The position numbers and the translations under genes were made by a program. Under the pieces are notes generated by a model. The model searched no databases. It was not told where the DNA came from and saw only the letters and a list, made by a program, of their open reading frames with translations. Below, piece after piece: positions 7,203-13,810 of a DNA stretch of 16,143 bases; the stretch's first letter is position 1, and every line of letters starts with the position of its first letter. Source of the DNA: Flavobacteriaceae bacterium (GTDB lineage Bacteria; Bacteroidota; Bacteroidia; Flavobacteriales; Flavobacteriaceae); assembly GCA_002401385.1 (NCBI GenBank), contig NVSY01000013.1:35697-51839 (forward strand). Direction: 5' to 3'.

Positions 7203-8453
7203 ATGACTAACAAAACAAAACTACCTCAACATCAATTATGGGATACGCCTTGGGGCTATGCCGAATCTTTTTTAATCGGATTTGGACTCTTAATCACAGG
7301 CTTTGTAATGGAAGCAAGTTTAGGATCACAAACAGCCATTTCGTTGGTTTTCCCTTACAACCTACTCCTTTTAATCACTTATATATGCGTATTGATAGCT
7401 CTTTATAAATGGGCGAGTCACCATCCTATTGTACGTTGGTTAAGCAAGGTGCCCGCCAGTATTACAAGTATTGTGCTGGTTACTCTATTAGTGATGATTA
7501 TGGGAATAATCCCACAAATATCAAGCGACAATTATATTGTAAACCTTCTAGGTTTGAATCATATTACTACCAACTGGGCTTTTTTATTAATTATCGGATT
7601 ATTTTTAACCTGTTTAGGTCTGATTTCTATCAAACGTATAGCACAGTTTAGCAAGGCAAATTTTGGTTTTGTCCTAAACCATGTTGGTTTATTTATAGCT
7701 TTAACTGCTGGGATTTTAGGCTCTGGAGATATACAACGTGCATCCATTGAACTTAAAGAGAACGAAGCCAACTATATGGCCGTTGACCAGTCGGACGGCA
7801 GTCCAGTAGAATTGTCTTTCGCCATGTTGTTGAAAGATTTTAAACTAGAAGAATATGCCCCTAAACTGGCATTGATAGACAATGAAAGCGGCGAAATACT
7901 ACACAATCATGGAAAAAACTTGTATCAGATTTCTGAAGGAGAACAGTATCTATATGAAGGTTTCGAGGTAGAAGTACTCAGCTATTTATCCATGTCCTCC
8001 CCCTTTGGAAGTAGATACGTCCGCGTAAACGAACAAGGCTCCTCTCCTGCTGCTTTGTTAAAAGTGACCAATACAAAAACAAACGAAACTATTGAAAATT
8101 GGATCTCCTGCGGAAGTTTTGCACAACAGTACAGATCTTTAAAAATAAGTGATCAATACTCCTTAGTGATGACCATTCCAGAAGCTAAAAAATTCAGCTC
8201 TGAATTAGAAATATTAACACGAGACGGAAATCGATTCTCAACTACTATTGAAGTAAACAAAGCACACAAACATGATTTCTGGGAAATCTATCAATTAGAT
8301 TATAATAAAGGGATGGGGAAATGGTCCACTACCAGTATTATAGAATTGGTAAGAGACCCTTGGCTACCTGTGATTTATACGGGGATATTTATGATGATAT
8401 TCGGTGCCTTTTACATGTTTTGGGTAGGAAATAAAATAACTAAAAACGACTAA
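7203..8453 (+). CDS. ResB/CcsB-like cytochrome c maturation protein (System II, NrfI N-terminal half)
   Basis: A 416-residue inner-membrane protein that together with CcsA delivers heme to apocytochromes outside the membrane. Several membrane helices lie in the N-terminal part (about 22-38, 50-69, 87-104, 124-143 and 155-172). The last contains NHVGLF with H160, a candidate heme-ligating histidine, followed by the GSGD motif. A large extracytoplasmic domain (about 175-385) follows, then a final helix (about 393-412) entered by RDPWLPVIYTG, as expected for ResB-type proteins. The ATG at 7203 was chosen over an upstream in-frame TTG that lies inside the -7 element. Two bases separate it from the CcsA gene, so the pair is surely co-transcribed. 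Its place after nrfHA suggests service to those cytochromes. Confidence 0.85.
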   Translation: MTNKTKLPQHQLWDTPWGYAESFLIGFGLLITGFVMEASLGSQTAISLVFPYNLLLLITYICVLIALYKWASHHPIVRWLSKVPASITSIVLVTLLVMIMGIIPQISSDNYIVNLLGLNHITTNWAFLLIIGLFLTCLGLISIKRIAQFSKANFGFVLNHVGLFIALTAGILGSGDIQRASIELKENEANYMAVDQSDGSPVELSFAMLLKDFKLEEYAPKLALIDNESGEILHNHGKNLYQISEGEQYLYEGFEVEVLSYLSMSSPFGSRYVRVNEQGSSPAALLKVTNTKTNETIENWISCGSFAQQYRSLKISDQYSLVMTIPEAKKFSSELEILTRDGNRFSTTIEVNKAHKHDFWEIYQLDYNKGMGKWSTTSIIELVRDPWLPVIYTGIFMMIFGAFYMFWVGNKITKND

Positions 8454-8455
8454 CT

Positions 8456-9259
8456 ATGACCTGGATTAATTTTCCTTTATACAGCGGCATAGTAGCCGTA
8501 TTTTTTCTGATAGGATTGGCCGTTTTAGGCTATTCCTATAAAAAACCAAGTACTTTTAAAATCGCAAGTATTTTGTTCACAATAGGATGGGGAGTTTTAG
8601 TACTATTTGTAGTACAACTATGGATAGAATTAGAAAGACCTCCTATGCGAACCCTAGGGGAAACCCGTTTATGGTACGCCTTGTTTTTACCTGTTATTGG
8701 AGGGTTGACCTATTTAAGGTGGCACTATAAATGGTTCTTAGCGTATAGTATATTAATGGCCCTATTATTTTTAGGTATCAATTATGCAAATCCAGAAACC
8801 TATTCTAAAACCCTGATGCCAGCTTTACAAAGTCCATGGTTCGTTCCACATGTATTGGTCTATTTATTATCCTATGCCGTTTTAGCAGCCTCAAGTATTG
8901 TAGCCTTAAAAGGATGGGGAGATTATTATAAAAACAAGTCTAAATCAAGCACTTTAGCGCTTGCAGATAACTTAGTGTATATTGGGTTTGCTTTTTTAAC
9001 CTTAGGTCTCCTATTTGGTGCTTTATGGGCAAAAGAAGCATGGGGTCATTATTGGACTTGGGATCCAAAAGAAATTTGGGCGTTTTTAACATGGATGGGG
9101 TATTTGATATACATTCATTACCGCCATTTTCATCCTCAGAAGGACAAACAAGCATTGACCATTCTAGCCTTGGCTTTTGTGGTGTTATTAGTCTGTTGGT
9201 TTGGTGTGAATTATCTGCCCGTTGCGCAGACAAGTGTGCATACGTATACGCAATATTAA
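8456..9259 (+). CDS. ccsA: CcsA-like cytochrome c heme lyase subunit (heme-handling WWD protein)
   Basis: A 267-residue polytopic membrane protein of the System II cytochrome c synthetase. The tryptophan-rich WWD signature is clear at about 191-207 (WAKEAWGHYWTWDPKE). Two flanking histidines expected to bind heme are present: H132 in PWFVPHV and H262 in QTSVHTY near the C-terminus. Roughly eight hydrophobic segments are visible. Together with the preceding gene it reproduces, as two proteins, the fused CcsBA/NrfI synthetase. A short GC-rich terminator overlaps the stop codon. Whether it is the general or an NrfA-specific synthetase cannot be told from this window. Confidence 0.92.
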   Translation: MTWINFPLYSGIVAVFFLIGLAVLGYSYKKPSTFKIASILFTIGWGVLVLFVVQLWIELERPPMRTLGETRLWYALFLPVIGGLTYLRWHYKWFLAYSILMALLFLGINYANPETYSKTLMPALQSPWFVPHVLVYLLSYAVLAASSIVALKGWGDYYKNKSKSSTLALADNLVYIGFAFLTLGLLFGALWAKEAWGHYWTWDPKEIWAFLTWMGYLIYIHYRHFHPQKDKQALTILALAFVVLLVCWFGVNYLPVAQTSVHTYTQY

Positions 9260-9274
9260 CCCCGCAGGGGTTTT
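9258..9274 (+). terminator. Compact terminator at the ccsA stop
   Basis: AACCCC (9258-9263) pairs with GGGGTT (9267-9272) around a 3-base loop and runs into TTTT. It begins within the ccsA stop codon and is unusually GC-rich for this region. Confidence 0.6.
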
Positions 9275-9285
9275 GTTGTTGCGCA

Positions 9286-9425
9286 GAGACGCAATGCTTT
9301 GCGTCTAATAATCCGAATGGATATGATGTGATATGATATGGAGACGCAAGGCATTGCGTCTGTACATGTGATGTGATATGATGTGATGTGATGTGATGTG
9401 GAGACGCAAGGCATTGCGTCTGTAC
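9286..9425. repeat. REP-like palindrome array with pentanucleotide tracts
   Basis: Three copies of a palindrome with arms AGACGCAA and TTGCGTCT occur at 9286-9306, 9341-9365 and 9401-9425. The last two copies are identical over 25 bases and exactly 60 bases apart. The gaps are filled by pure ATATG/ATGTG pentamers: four units at 9321-9340 and seven at 9366-9400. The array ends 32 bases before the start of the transposase gene. This is the arrangement expected of REP sequences next to the RAYT that recognises them. The pentamer tracts are likely to vary in copy number. Confidence 0.88.
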
Positions 9426-9457
9426 GTAAAATATATTTTTTGTATATTCAAAATGCT

Positions 9458-9997
9458 ATGAAAAAATACAAAAATAAATACAGAATTCCGTCTGCCCGTC
9501 ATCCTTTATGGGATTATGGGGACAATGCGAATTATTTTGTAACCATTTGCACGCATAATCGTCAGTATTTTTTAGGTGATGTATTAAATGGCAATATGGT
9601 ATTATCCAACATTGGTGAAATTGTAAAAACACAATGGATAAAATCATTTGAAATGCGTCCTGATATGAATTTGACAATGTTTGAATATGTGGTAATGCCC
9701 AATCATTTTCATGCGATTATTGGAATTGGGAAAAATAAATATAATGATGATATGTATAGAGACGCAATGCATTGCGTCTCTACGTTCGGTTCACAATCCA
9801 AAAATTTGGCATCCATTATTCGTGGATTCAAAACGGGGGTTACCCAGAACGCACGATTAATAAATCCAAACTTTAAATGGCAAGGTCGGTTTCATGACCA
9901 TATTATCAAAAATGAAATATCATTTCAAAACATATCAAATTACATCATCAATAATCCGAAAAAATGGCCACAGGATACATTTCTTTATGATTCATAA
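9458..9997 (+). CDS. REP-associated tyrosine transposase (RAYT, Y1_Tnp/HUH family)
   Basis: A 179-residue protein of the family that nicks and spreads REP palindromes by HUH single-strand chemistry. Family features in order: N-terminal RHPLWDYGDNANYFVTICT strand region (15-32), the HUH metal site MPNHFHAI with H83 and H85, the WQGRFHDHIIKN segment at 141-152 and the C-terminal NYIINNPKKW at 161-170 with Y162 as the likely catalytic tyrosine. An in-frame ATG at 9398 would add 20 residues encoded by the third REP copy. I chose 9458 because residues after it match the family start. Residues 99-109 are encoded by a REP palindrome lying inside the gene, between the HUH motif and the tyrosine. The frame stays open, so the protein may still work. 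Confidence 0.88.
   Translation: MKKYKNKYRIPSARHPLWDYGDNANYFVTICTHNRQYFLGDVLNGNMVLSNIGEIVKTQWIKSFEMRPDMNLTMFEYVVMPNHFHAIIGIGKNKYNDDMYRDAMHCVSTFGSQSKNLASIIRGFKTGVTQNARLINPNFKWQGRFHDHIIKNEISFQNISNYIINNPKKWPQDTFLYDS
9757..9782. repeat. REP palindrome inside the transposase gene
   Basis: A perfect 26-bp palindrome with no loop and no mismatch, built on the same AGACGCAA/TTGCGTCT arms as the upstream array. It is read in frame as Y-R-D-A-M-H-C-V-S within the transposase. It is the most regular of the copies in this window. Confidence 0.9.
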
Positions 9998-10127
9998 CCC
10001 CACAAAAAAAGTATATATTTACCCTATTCCGTAAAAAAAACAAACCATAGCATTTGTTCAAATAAAAGAAGTACTAAACTTTGAACATTTCTCTAAAAAC
10101 ACACATCACTATCAAAATTCGAATTTT

Positions 10128-10706
10128 ATGACTAAAATTAATAAATATACTGATGTATCGACCTTATGGTCAGATTATAAAAATGGTTTGGAGTTTTACA
10201 TTTTAAAAAAAGTAAAAAACAAGGAAATAGCAAAAGACCTGTCGCACGAAGTACTTCTAAAAATATATAATTCTTGTTGTTCCAATACCGAAATAAAAAA
10301 TATTCGATCTTGGATGTTTCAAATTGCTCATAACACTACAATCGATTATTTAAAAAAAGAAAACAAATTTACGAATGACATTCCTGAAGTTTTTGAAAAA
10401 GATGAAGAAAACGCGTATAAAGACGGAGCGGATTTTATAAAACCTCTTATTCAATTATTACCCGAAAAATATGCAATTCCACTTCGATTATCGGATATAG
10501 ATGGGCTCAAACAGGCAAATGTTTCGATACATTTAAATTTGAGTTTAACAGCTACAAAAAGCAGAATACAACGTGCGAGAAAATTATTAAAAGAAAAAAT
10601 AGTTGAATGTTGTAATTTAGAACTTGACGAAAAAGGGAATCTTATTTCTCTTGGAATAAAACAAAGCTGTAGTCCATTACAAAAGCATTTCAAAAAAAAA
10701 TCATAA
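10128..10706 (+). CDS. sigZ: ECF-type RNA polymerase sigma factor, SigZ-like
   Basis: A 192-residue group 4 sigma factor. Region 2 spans about 9-80, with the DLSHEVLLKIY helix (37-47) and the RSWMFQIAHNTTIDYLKK promoter-melting segment (60-77). Region 4 spans about 106-158, with a helix-turn-helix ending in SLTATKSRIQRARK. The tail carries C161-C162 and C181 in the pattern VECC-x-LELDEKGN...C, which is characteristic of SigZ proteins and could bind a thiophilic metalloid or metal. No anti-sigma gene adjoins it. Its position before arsM suggests that it drives arsenic-response genes. That role, and cysteine-based sensing, are inferences. Confidence 0.85.
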   Translation: MTKINKYTDVSTLWSDYKNGLEFYILKKVKNKEIAKDLSHEVLLKIYNSCCSNTEIKNIRSWMFQIAHNTTIDYLKKENKFTNDIPEVFEKDEENAYKDGADFIKPLIQLLPEKYAIPLRLSDIDGLKQANVSIHLNLSLTATKSRIQRARKLLKEKIVECCNLELDEKGNLISLGIKQSCSPLQKHFKKKS

Positions 10707-10813
10707 TTTTTGCATCTTATTTAATAGTTTTAAGTCTTGGTATTGATTATTCACTTAAAACGCAAAAAAAATGGATTCAAAAAAAAACTCTAAAAATTCA
10801 ATTTTGAGTATAA

Positions 10814-10966
10814 ATCGTATTGTATCGGGTTATTCAGCTATCAAAAGGTCTTGTAGGCCAACTTTTAAAAGTAGGTTTGGTGCACATAGAAGGTACTGTT
10901 AAATGTAATTTTAGATTAGATAATTATTTGAAAAAACTTCCCTACACGGAAGTTTTTTCAATTTAA
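10814..10966 (+). pseudogene. Possible remnant of an ArsR-type repressor
   Basis: An open frame of 50 codons without an ATG reads LSKGLVGQLLKVGLV, then HIEGTVKCNFRLDNYLKKL. This resembles the recognition helix and wing of ArsR/SmtB repressors, where the usual pattern is LSQ-x-x-x-x-x-HL-x-x-L-x-x-x-GLI, then EG-x-x-x-x-Y-x-LD. A few residues of the helix (the HL and its neighbours) appear deleted and the N-terminal two thirds are missing. A 43-codon ORF in another frame (ATG at 10771) overlaps it and looks like nothing known. An ArsR gene is commonly found beside sigZ and arsM in Bacteroidetes, which makes decay in place plausible. The last part coincides with a terminator hairpin, so this call is tentative. 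Confidence 0.42.
10928..10961. terminator. Hairpin terminator before arsM
   Basis: A perfect 14-bp stem (10928-10941 with 10948-10961) has a 6-base loop, with A6 and T6 tracts at its base. It could stop transcription in both directions, separating sigZ from arsM. If so, arsM needs its own promoter between here and 11026. Confidence 0.75.
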
Positions 10967-10973
10967 AAATTTT

Positions 10974-10991
10974 ATGCGTCTTTTTACTTAG
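10974..10991 (+). other. Short upstream ORF (MRLFT) before arsM
   Basis: ATGCGTCTTTTT begins a five-codon frame encoding M-R-L-F-T that stops 34 bases before the arsM ATG. The same ATGCGTCTTTT start occurs twice more in this window, at 15186 and 15250. It could be a leader peptide, a protein-binding site or a non-coding repeat. Confidence 0.3.
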
Positions 10992-11025
10992 TAATCTGTC
11001 TTGGTTAAAACAAATATAAAGTAAC

Positions 11026-11811
11026 ATGGAAAAAAAAACAAAAGAGATGATTAAAACAGCTGTAATGTTAAACTACAGAGACGTTGCATTAAGAGAGGAT
11101 TTAAGTTTAAATAGTCAAACTAGTTGTTGTAATAATCTAACAAGTATTTCGGAGAGTTTAGGCTATTCTAGCGAAGAATATGAAAATGTACCCGAAGGTG
11201 CTAATATGGGTATAGGCTGTGGGAATCCTCAAGCTATTGCATCATTAAAAAAAGGAGAGGTAGTGTTGGATTTAGGTAGTGGCGCTGGGTTTGATTGCTT
11301 CTTAGCCGCAAAAAGTGTAGGTGAAACAGGAAAAGTTATAGGAATAGATATGACTATAGAAATGGTATTAAAAGCTAGAAATAATGCAAAAAAAGGAGCT
11401 TATGTAAATACGGAATTTAAACTTGGAGAAATAGAACAACTCCCAATTCCTGACGCTACAGTTGATGTGATTATATCCAATTGTGTCATAAACTTATCTC
11501 CTCAAAAAGAGAAGGTTTTTAAGGAGGCTTATCGTGTATTAAAACCAGGTGGGCGCCTGGCTATTTCGGATATCGTAGCAACTGCAGAATTTCCTGAGGA
11601 ACTTAAAAATGACATTTCAATGATTTGCGGGTGTATGACTGGAGCAAGCTCTCTTAAAAAATTAAAGTTTTTAATTTACAAAGCAGGTTTTACTGATGTA
11701 AAAATAACTTCAAACAGTAAAAGCAGGGACTTTATAAAGGATTGGAGACCCGAATCAGGAATTGAAAATTTTATTGTATCTGCAACAATAGAGGCGTTTA
11801 AAAAGAAATAG
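11026..11811 (+). CDS. arsM: Arsenite S-adenosylmethionine methyltransferase ArsM
   Basis: A 261-residue cytosolic enzyme that methylates trivalent arsenic with SAM. The Rossmann SAM-binding motif VLDLGSGAGFD is at 80-90, with the acidic GID at about 106-108. The arsenite-binding cysteines of the family can be placed: C65 in MGIGCGNP, C153 in ISNCVINLS and C203 in CGCMTGA, plus the N-terminal pair C34-C35. VLKPGGRLAISDIV (171-184) is the usual methyltransferase strand. It lies downstream of sigZ, and a REP-like palindrome begins 3 bases after its stop. No intact arsR, arsB or arsC is nearby, so methylation may act here without a local efflux pump. Confidence 0.93.
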   Translation: MEKKTKEMIKTAVMLNYRDVALREDLSLNSQTSCCNNLTSISESLGYSSEEYENVPEGANMGIGCGNPQAIASLKKGEVVLDLGSGAGFDCFLAAKSVGETGKVIGIDMTIEMVLKARNNAKKGAYVNTEFKLGEIEQLPIPDATVDVIISNCVINLSPQKEKVFKEAYRVLKPGGRLAISDIVATAEFPEELKNDISMICGCMTGASSLKKLKFLIYKAGFTDVKITSNSKSRDFIKDWRPESGIENFIVSATIEAFKKK

Positions 11812-11813
11812 CA

Positions 11814-11841
11814 GTAGAGACGTAAAATTTTACATCTCTAC
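11814..11841. repeat. Diverged REP-like palindrome after arsM
   Basis: A 28-base palindrome starting GTAGAGACG and ending ATCTCTAC, with a single C/A mismatch in the stem. Its outer arms match the outer arms of the copy inside the transposase gene, while the centre is AAAATTTT instead of AATGCATT. It begins 3 bases after the arsM stop and could also act as a transcription end signal. Confidence 0.7.
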
Positions 11842-11858
11842 GCACAACAAAAAATGCA

Positions 11859-11866
11859 TATATTTA
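11859..11866 (+). promoter_or_regulatory. Promoter -7-like element of the patatin gene
   Basis: TATATTTA matches TAnnTTTG except at the last base and ends 3 bases before the ATG. If it is used, the mRNA would start at about the start codon. A very similar sequence lies at 10012-10021. Confidence 0.4.
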
Positions 11867-11869
11867 CCT

Positions 11870-12760
11870 ATGCCACACAAAAAAAAAACTGTATCATTAG
11901 TCCTAGGAAGTGGAGGGGCCAGAGGATTAGCTCATGTAGGAGTTATTCGCTGGTTAGAAGAACATAACTTTGAAATAAAAACCATTTCTGGTTGCTCCAT
12001 TGGAGCGGCTATTGGAGGCGCTTATGCCATGGGAAATTTAGAACAATTTGTAACTTGGTTAGAAAAATACAAACGAAGTGACATGTATTATATGGTCGAT
12101 TTCATGTTTGGAAAAGGTGGTTTTGTAAAGGGTGATAAAGTGATGGAAACCATCAAAACACAGATTGGTACTGATTTAATCGAAAATCTTCCTATAAAAT
12201 TTACAGCTGTGGCCGCAGACATTTCCAAAGAAGAGGAAGTTTGGTTAGACAAAGGGCCGTTATGCGAAGCCATTAGAGCTTCCACCTCATTGCCCTTATT
12301 TTTTACACCTTATGAGCTGAACGGAGTAAAACTAGTAGATGGTGGTATTTTAAATCCCACACCGATAGAACCAACACTGCATGATGGTACCGATCTCACT
12401 ATTGTAGTAAATTTAGGAGGAATTCCGGAAGTTAAATTACCTGAAAAAATTGTTCAAAAAGACCCTTGGCAACGCAAATTAGACGTTTACATAAATAAGA
12501 TGAAAAAATACCGCAACAAAACGTCTAATGAATGGAGTATGATGTATGTGGCAGATCAATCGTTTAATGCCATGCAAAACGCTATCGCTCAGCAAAAAAT
12601 GAAAATGTATCCACCAGATTTTGTGATAAATATTCCTAGAAATAAGTGCAATACGATGGAATTTGAAAAAACTACTGAAATGATTGAATTTGGTTATAAA
12701 ATAGCAGGGGATGTATTAGGGAAGCACGATGTTGTAAATAAGAAGGCACTAATCAGCTAA
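11870..12760 (+). CDS. Patatin-like phospholipase (RssA/NTE-type serine acylhydrolase)
   Basis: A 296-residue protein of the patatin family, which hydrolyses acyl esters of phospholipids or other lipids with a Ser-Asp dyad. The oxyanion-hole loop GSGGARG is at 13-19, the nucleophile elbow GCSIG at 41-45 with S43, and the catalytic aspartate in DGG at 157-159. There is no signal peptide or membrane segment, so it probably acts in the cytoplasm. The preserved motifs argue for an active enzyme; the substrate is unknown. The last 12 bases overlap the end of the convergent oxidoreductase gene, with no terminator between them. Confidence 0.9.
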   Translation: MPHKKKTVSLVLGSGGARGLAHVGVIRWLEEHNFEIKTISGCSIGAAIGGAYAMGNLEQFVTWLEKYKRSDMYYMVDFMFGKGGFVKGDKVMETIKTQIGTDLIENLPIKFTAVAADISKEEEVWLDKGPLCEAIRASTSLPLFFTPYELNGVKLVDGGILNPTPIEPTLHDGTDLTIVVNLGGIPEVKLPEKIVQKDPWQRKLDVYINKMKKYRNKTSNEWSMMYVADQSFNAMQNAIAQQKMKMYPPDFVINIPRNKCNTMEFEKTTEMIEFGYKIAGDVLGKHDVVNKKALIS

Positions 12761-13726
12761 AATAGTCTCCATTATCCAAGCGGTTTTTAAAGCAGAATCA
12801 CCCGTTGATGGATGCTTGAAGTTCTTGTTTGAAAGTTGTTTCTGCATGTTTTGAGTGTGAAATAATTGTATATTTTCAGGATTATCTATAAACACTTCCT
12901 TTACGCCATCCAATGTTTCTAATTTCAAGGCTTCTTCATTAAACATAGAGAAGGATATTTTTCCTTTTGCTCCAATTATTTCTACTTTGTCCTCACGTTT
13001 CCAGGCTCCAAAATTCCAAGTTCCACTTCCTAAAACCTCATTTCTATGTTTCCAAGTAGCACTGACCGCGTCCTTAGCTGTATAATTTCCTTGTTGGTTT
13101 ATTGCAATACCTTTCACGGCAACAATATCACCAAATAAATGTTGAAATAAATTCAATCCATGCGAGGCTAAATCATCAAAGTAACCACCGGGTGCACTGT
13201 TTTTATCCGTACGCCAATTTACAGCTCCTTTCACATCTGTAATAGGGTTTGAAGTTTTAGATAATTGCCAAGTCACTTGACGAATGGTTCCGATAGCAGC
13301 GGCATCCAACCATTTTTTTACCTGCTCAAATCGAGGTAATGAACGACGGTAGTAAGACACAAACAATGGAATATTTTTAGCAACAAACAAAGCATTCATC
13401 TTTGTAGACTCCTCATAATTTACAGCCATTGGTTTTTCCACACAACAAATCTTCCCTGCATCTGCCACAAGTTGCGCATAAAACAAATGACTATCAGGCG
13501 GAGTAGCGATATATATGGCATCTATTTCTGGGTGATGGATCATCGCGTGAACATCATCAAAAAACAGCTCAATTTGATGCCGTTTGGCAAAACTCTCAGC
13601 CTTTAAAATATCTCTACCCATCACTGCTTTTACACAAAAACCATGCGTCTTTTGATAGGCAGGTACACTTTTAAGTTCACATACTTTTCCGATACCGATA
13701 ACTCCCCAATTTATTATTTCACTCAT
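12749..13726 (-). CDS. Gfo/Idh/MocA-family NAD(P)-dependent oxidoreductase
   Basis: A 325-residue predicted cytosolic dehydrogenase acting on a sugar, inositol or related polyol. The N-terminal Rossmann fold begins WGVIGIGKV (7-15), slightly off the usual GxGxxG pattern. IYIATPPDSH is at 71-80 and the catalytic EKP is at 97-99 with K98. The C-terminal domain has FVSYYRRSLPRF at 122-133 and GYFDDLASHGLNLFQHL, with D185 and H189 in the usual catalytic positions. No sugar-utilisation genes adjoin it, so the substrate cannot be named. It is convergent with the patatin gene and preceded by the terminator of the ompA unit. Confidence 0.88.
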   Translation of the reverse strand: MSEIINWGVIGIGKVCELKSVPAYQKTHGFCVKAVMGRDILKAESFAKRHQIELFFDDVHAMIHHPEIDAIYIATPPDSHLFYAQLVADAGKICCVEKPMAVNYEESTKMNALFVAKNIPLFVSYYRRSLPRFEQVKKWLDAAAIGTIRQVTWQLSKTSNPITDVKGAVNWRTDKNSAPGGYFDDLASHGLNLFQHLFGDIVAVKGIAINQQGNYTAKDAVSATWKHRNEVLGSGTWNFGAWKREDKVEIIGAKGKISFSMFNEEALKLETLDGVKEVFIDNPENIQLFHTQNMQKQLSNKNFKHPSTGDSALKTAWIMETILAD

Positions 13727-13754
13727 ATAATTTGCTCAAAAAAGTAAAGCTACT

Positions 13755-13791
13755 AAAAAAGCCTTTCAGAAAAAATCTGAAAGGCTTTTTT
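13755..13791 (-). terminator. Strong terminator after the OmpA-lipoprotein gene
   Basis: A perfect 16-bp stem (13755-13770 with 13776-13791), containing GCCTTTCAGA against TCTGAAAGGC, has a 5-base loop and A6/T6 flanks. It lies 20 bases beyond the end of the ompA-like gene on the minus strand and, with both tracts present, may be bidirectional. Confidence 0.88.
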
Positions 13792-13810
13792 ATCATTAGT
13801 TTATAAAACT

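Noticed and set aside
7559..7771. Minus-strand and alternate-frame ORFs inside the maturation and metabolic genes
   Set aside because: They lie entirely within strongly supported genes and have no domain pattern or start context.
9025..9336. A plus-strand ORF running from ccsA into the REP array
   Set aside because: It overlaps the WWD coding region in another frame, and its tail is encoded by terminator and repeat DNA.
9286..9425. The palindrome array as a possible CRISPR
   Set aside because: The repeats are self-complementary, and the spacers are simple pentamers rather than unique sequences. No cas gene is present.
9398..9457. Upstream ATG extending the transposase by 20 residues
   Set aside because: The extra residues are encoded by the REP copy and do not look like part of the family. 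The ATG at 9458 gives the normal N-terminus.
10056..10086. GTTCAAA/TTTGAAC inverted repeat before sigZ
   Set aside because: Only 7 bases per arm with a 17-base gap. In such AT-rich sequence this is not distinguishable from chance, though an autoregulatory site for SigZ cannot be excluded.
10771..10902. A 43-codon ORF starting ATGGATTC between sigZ and arsM
   Set aside because: Its product has no recognisable pattern, it overlaps the ArsR-like frame in another phase, and its A-rich start is what AT-rich spacer DNA yields by chance.
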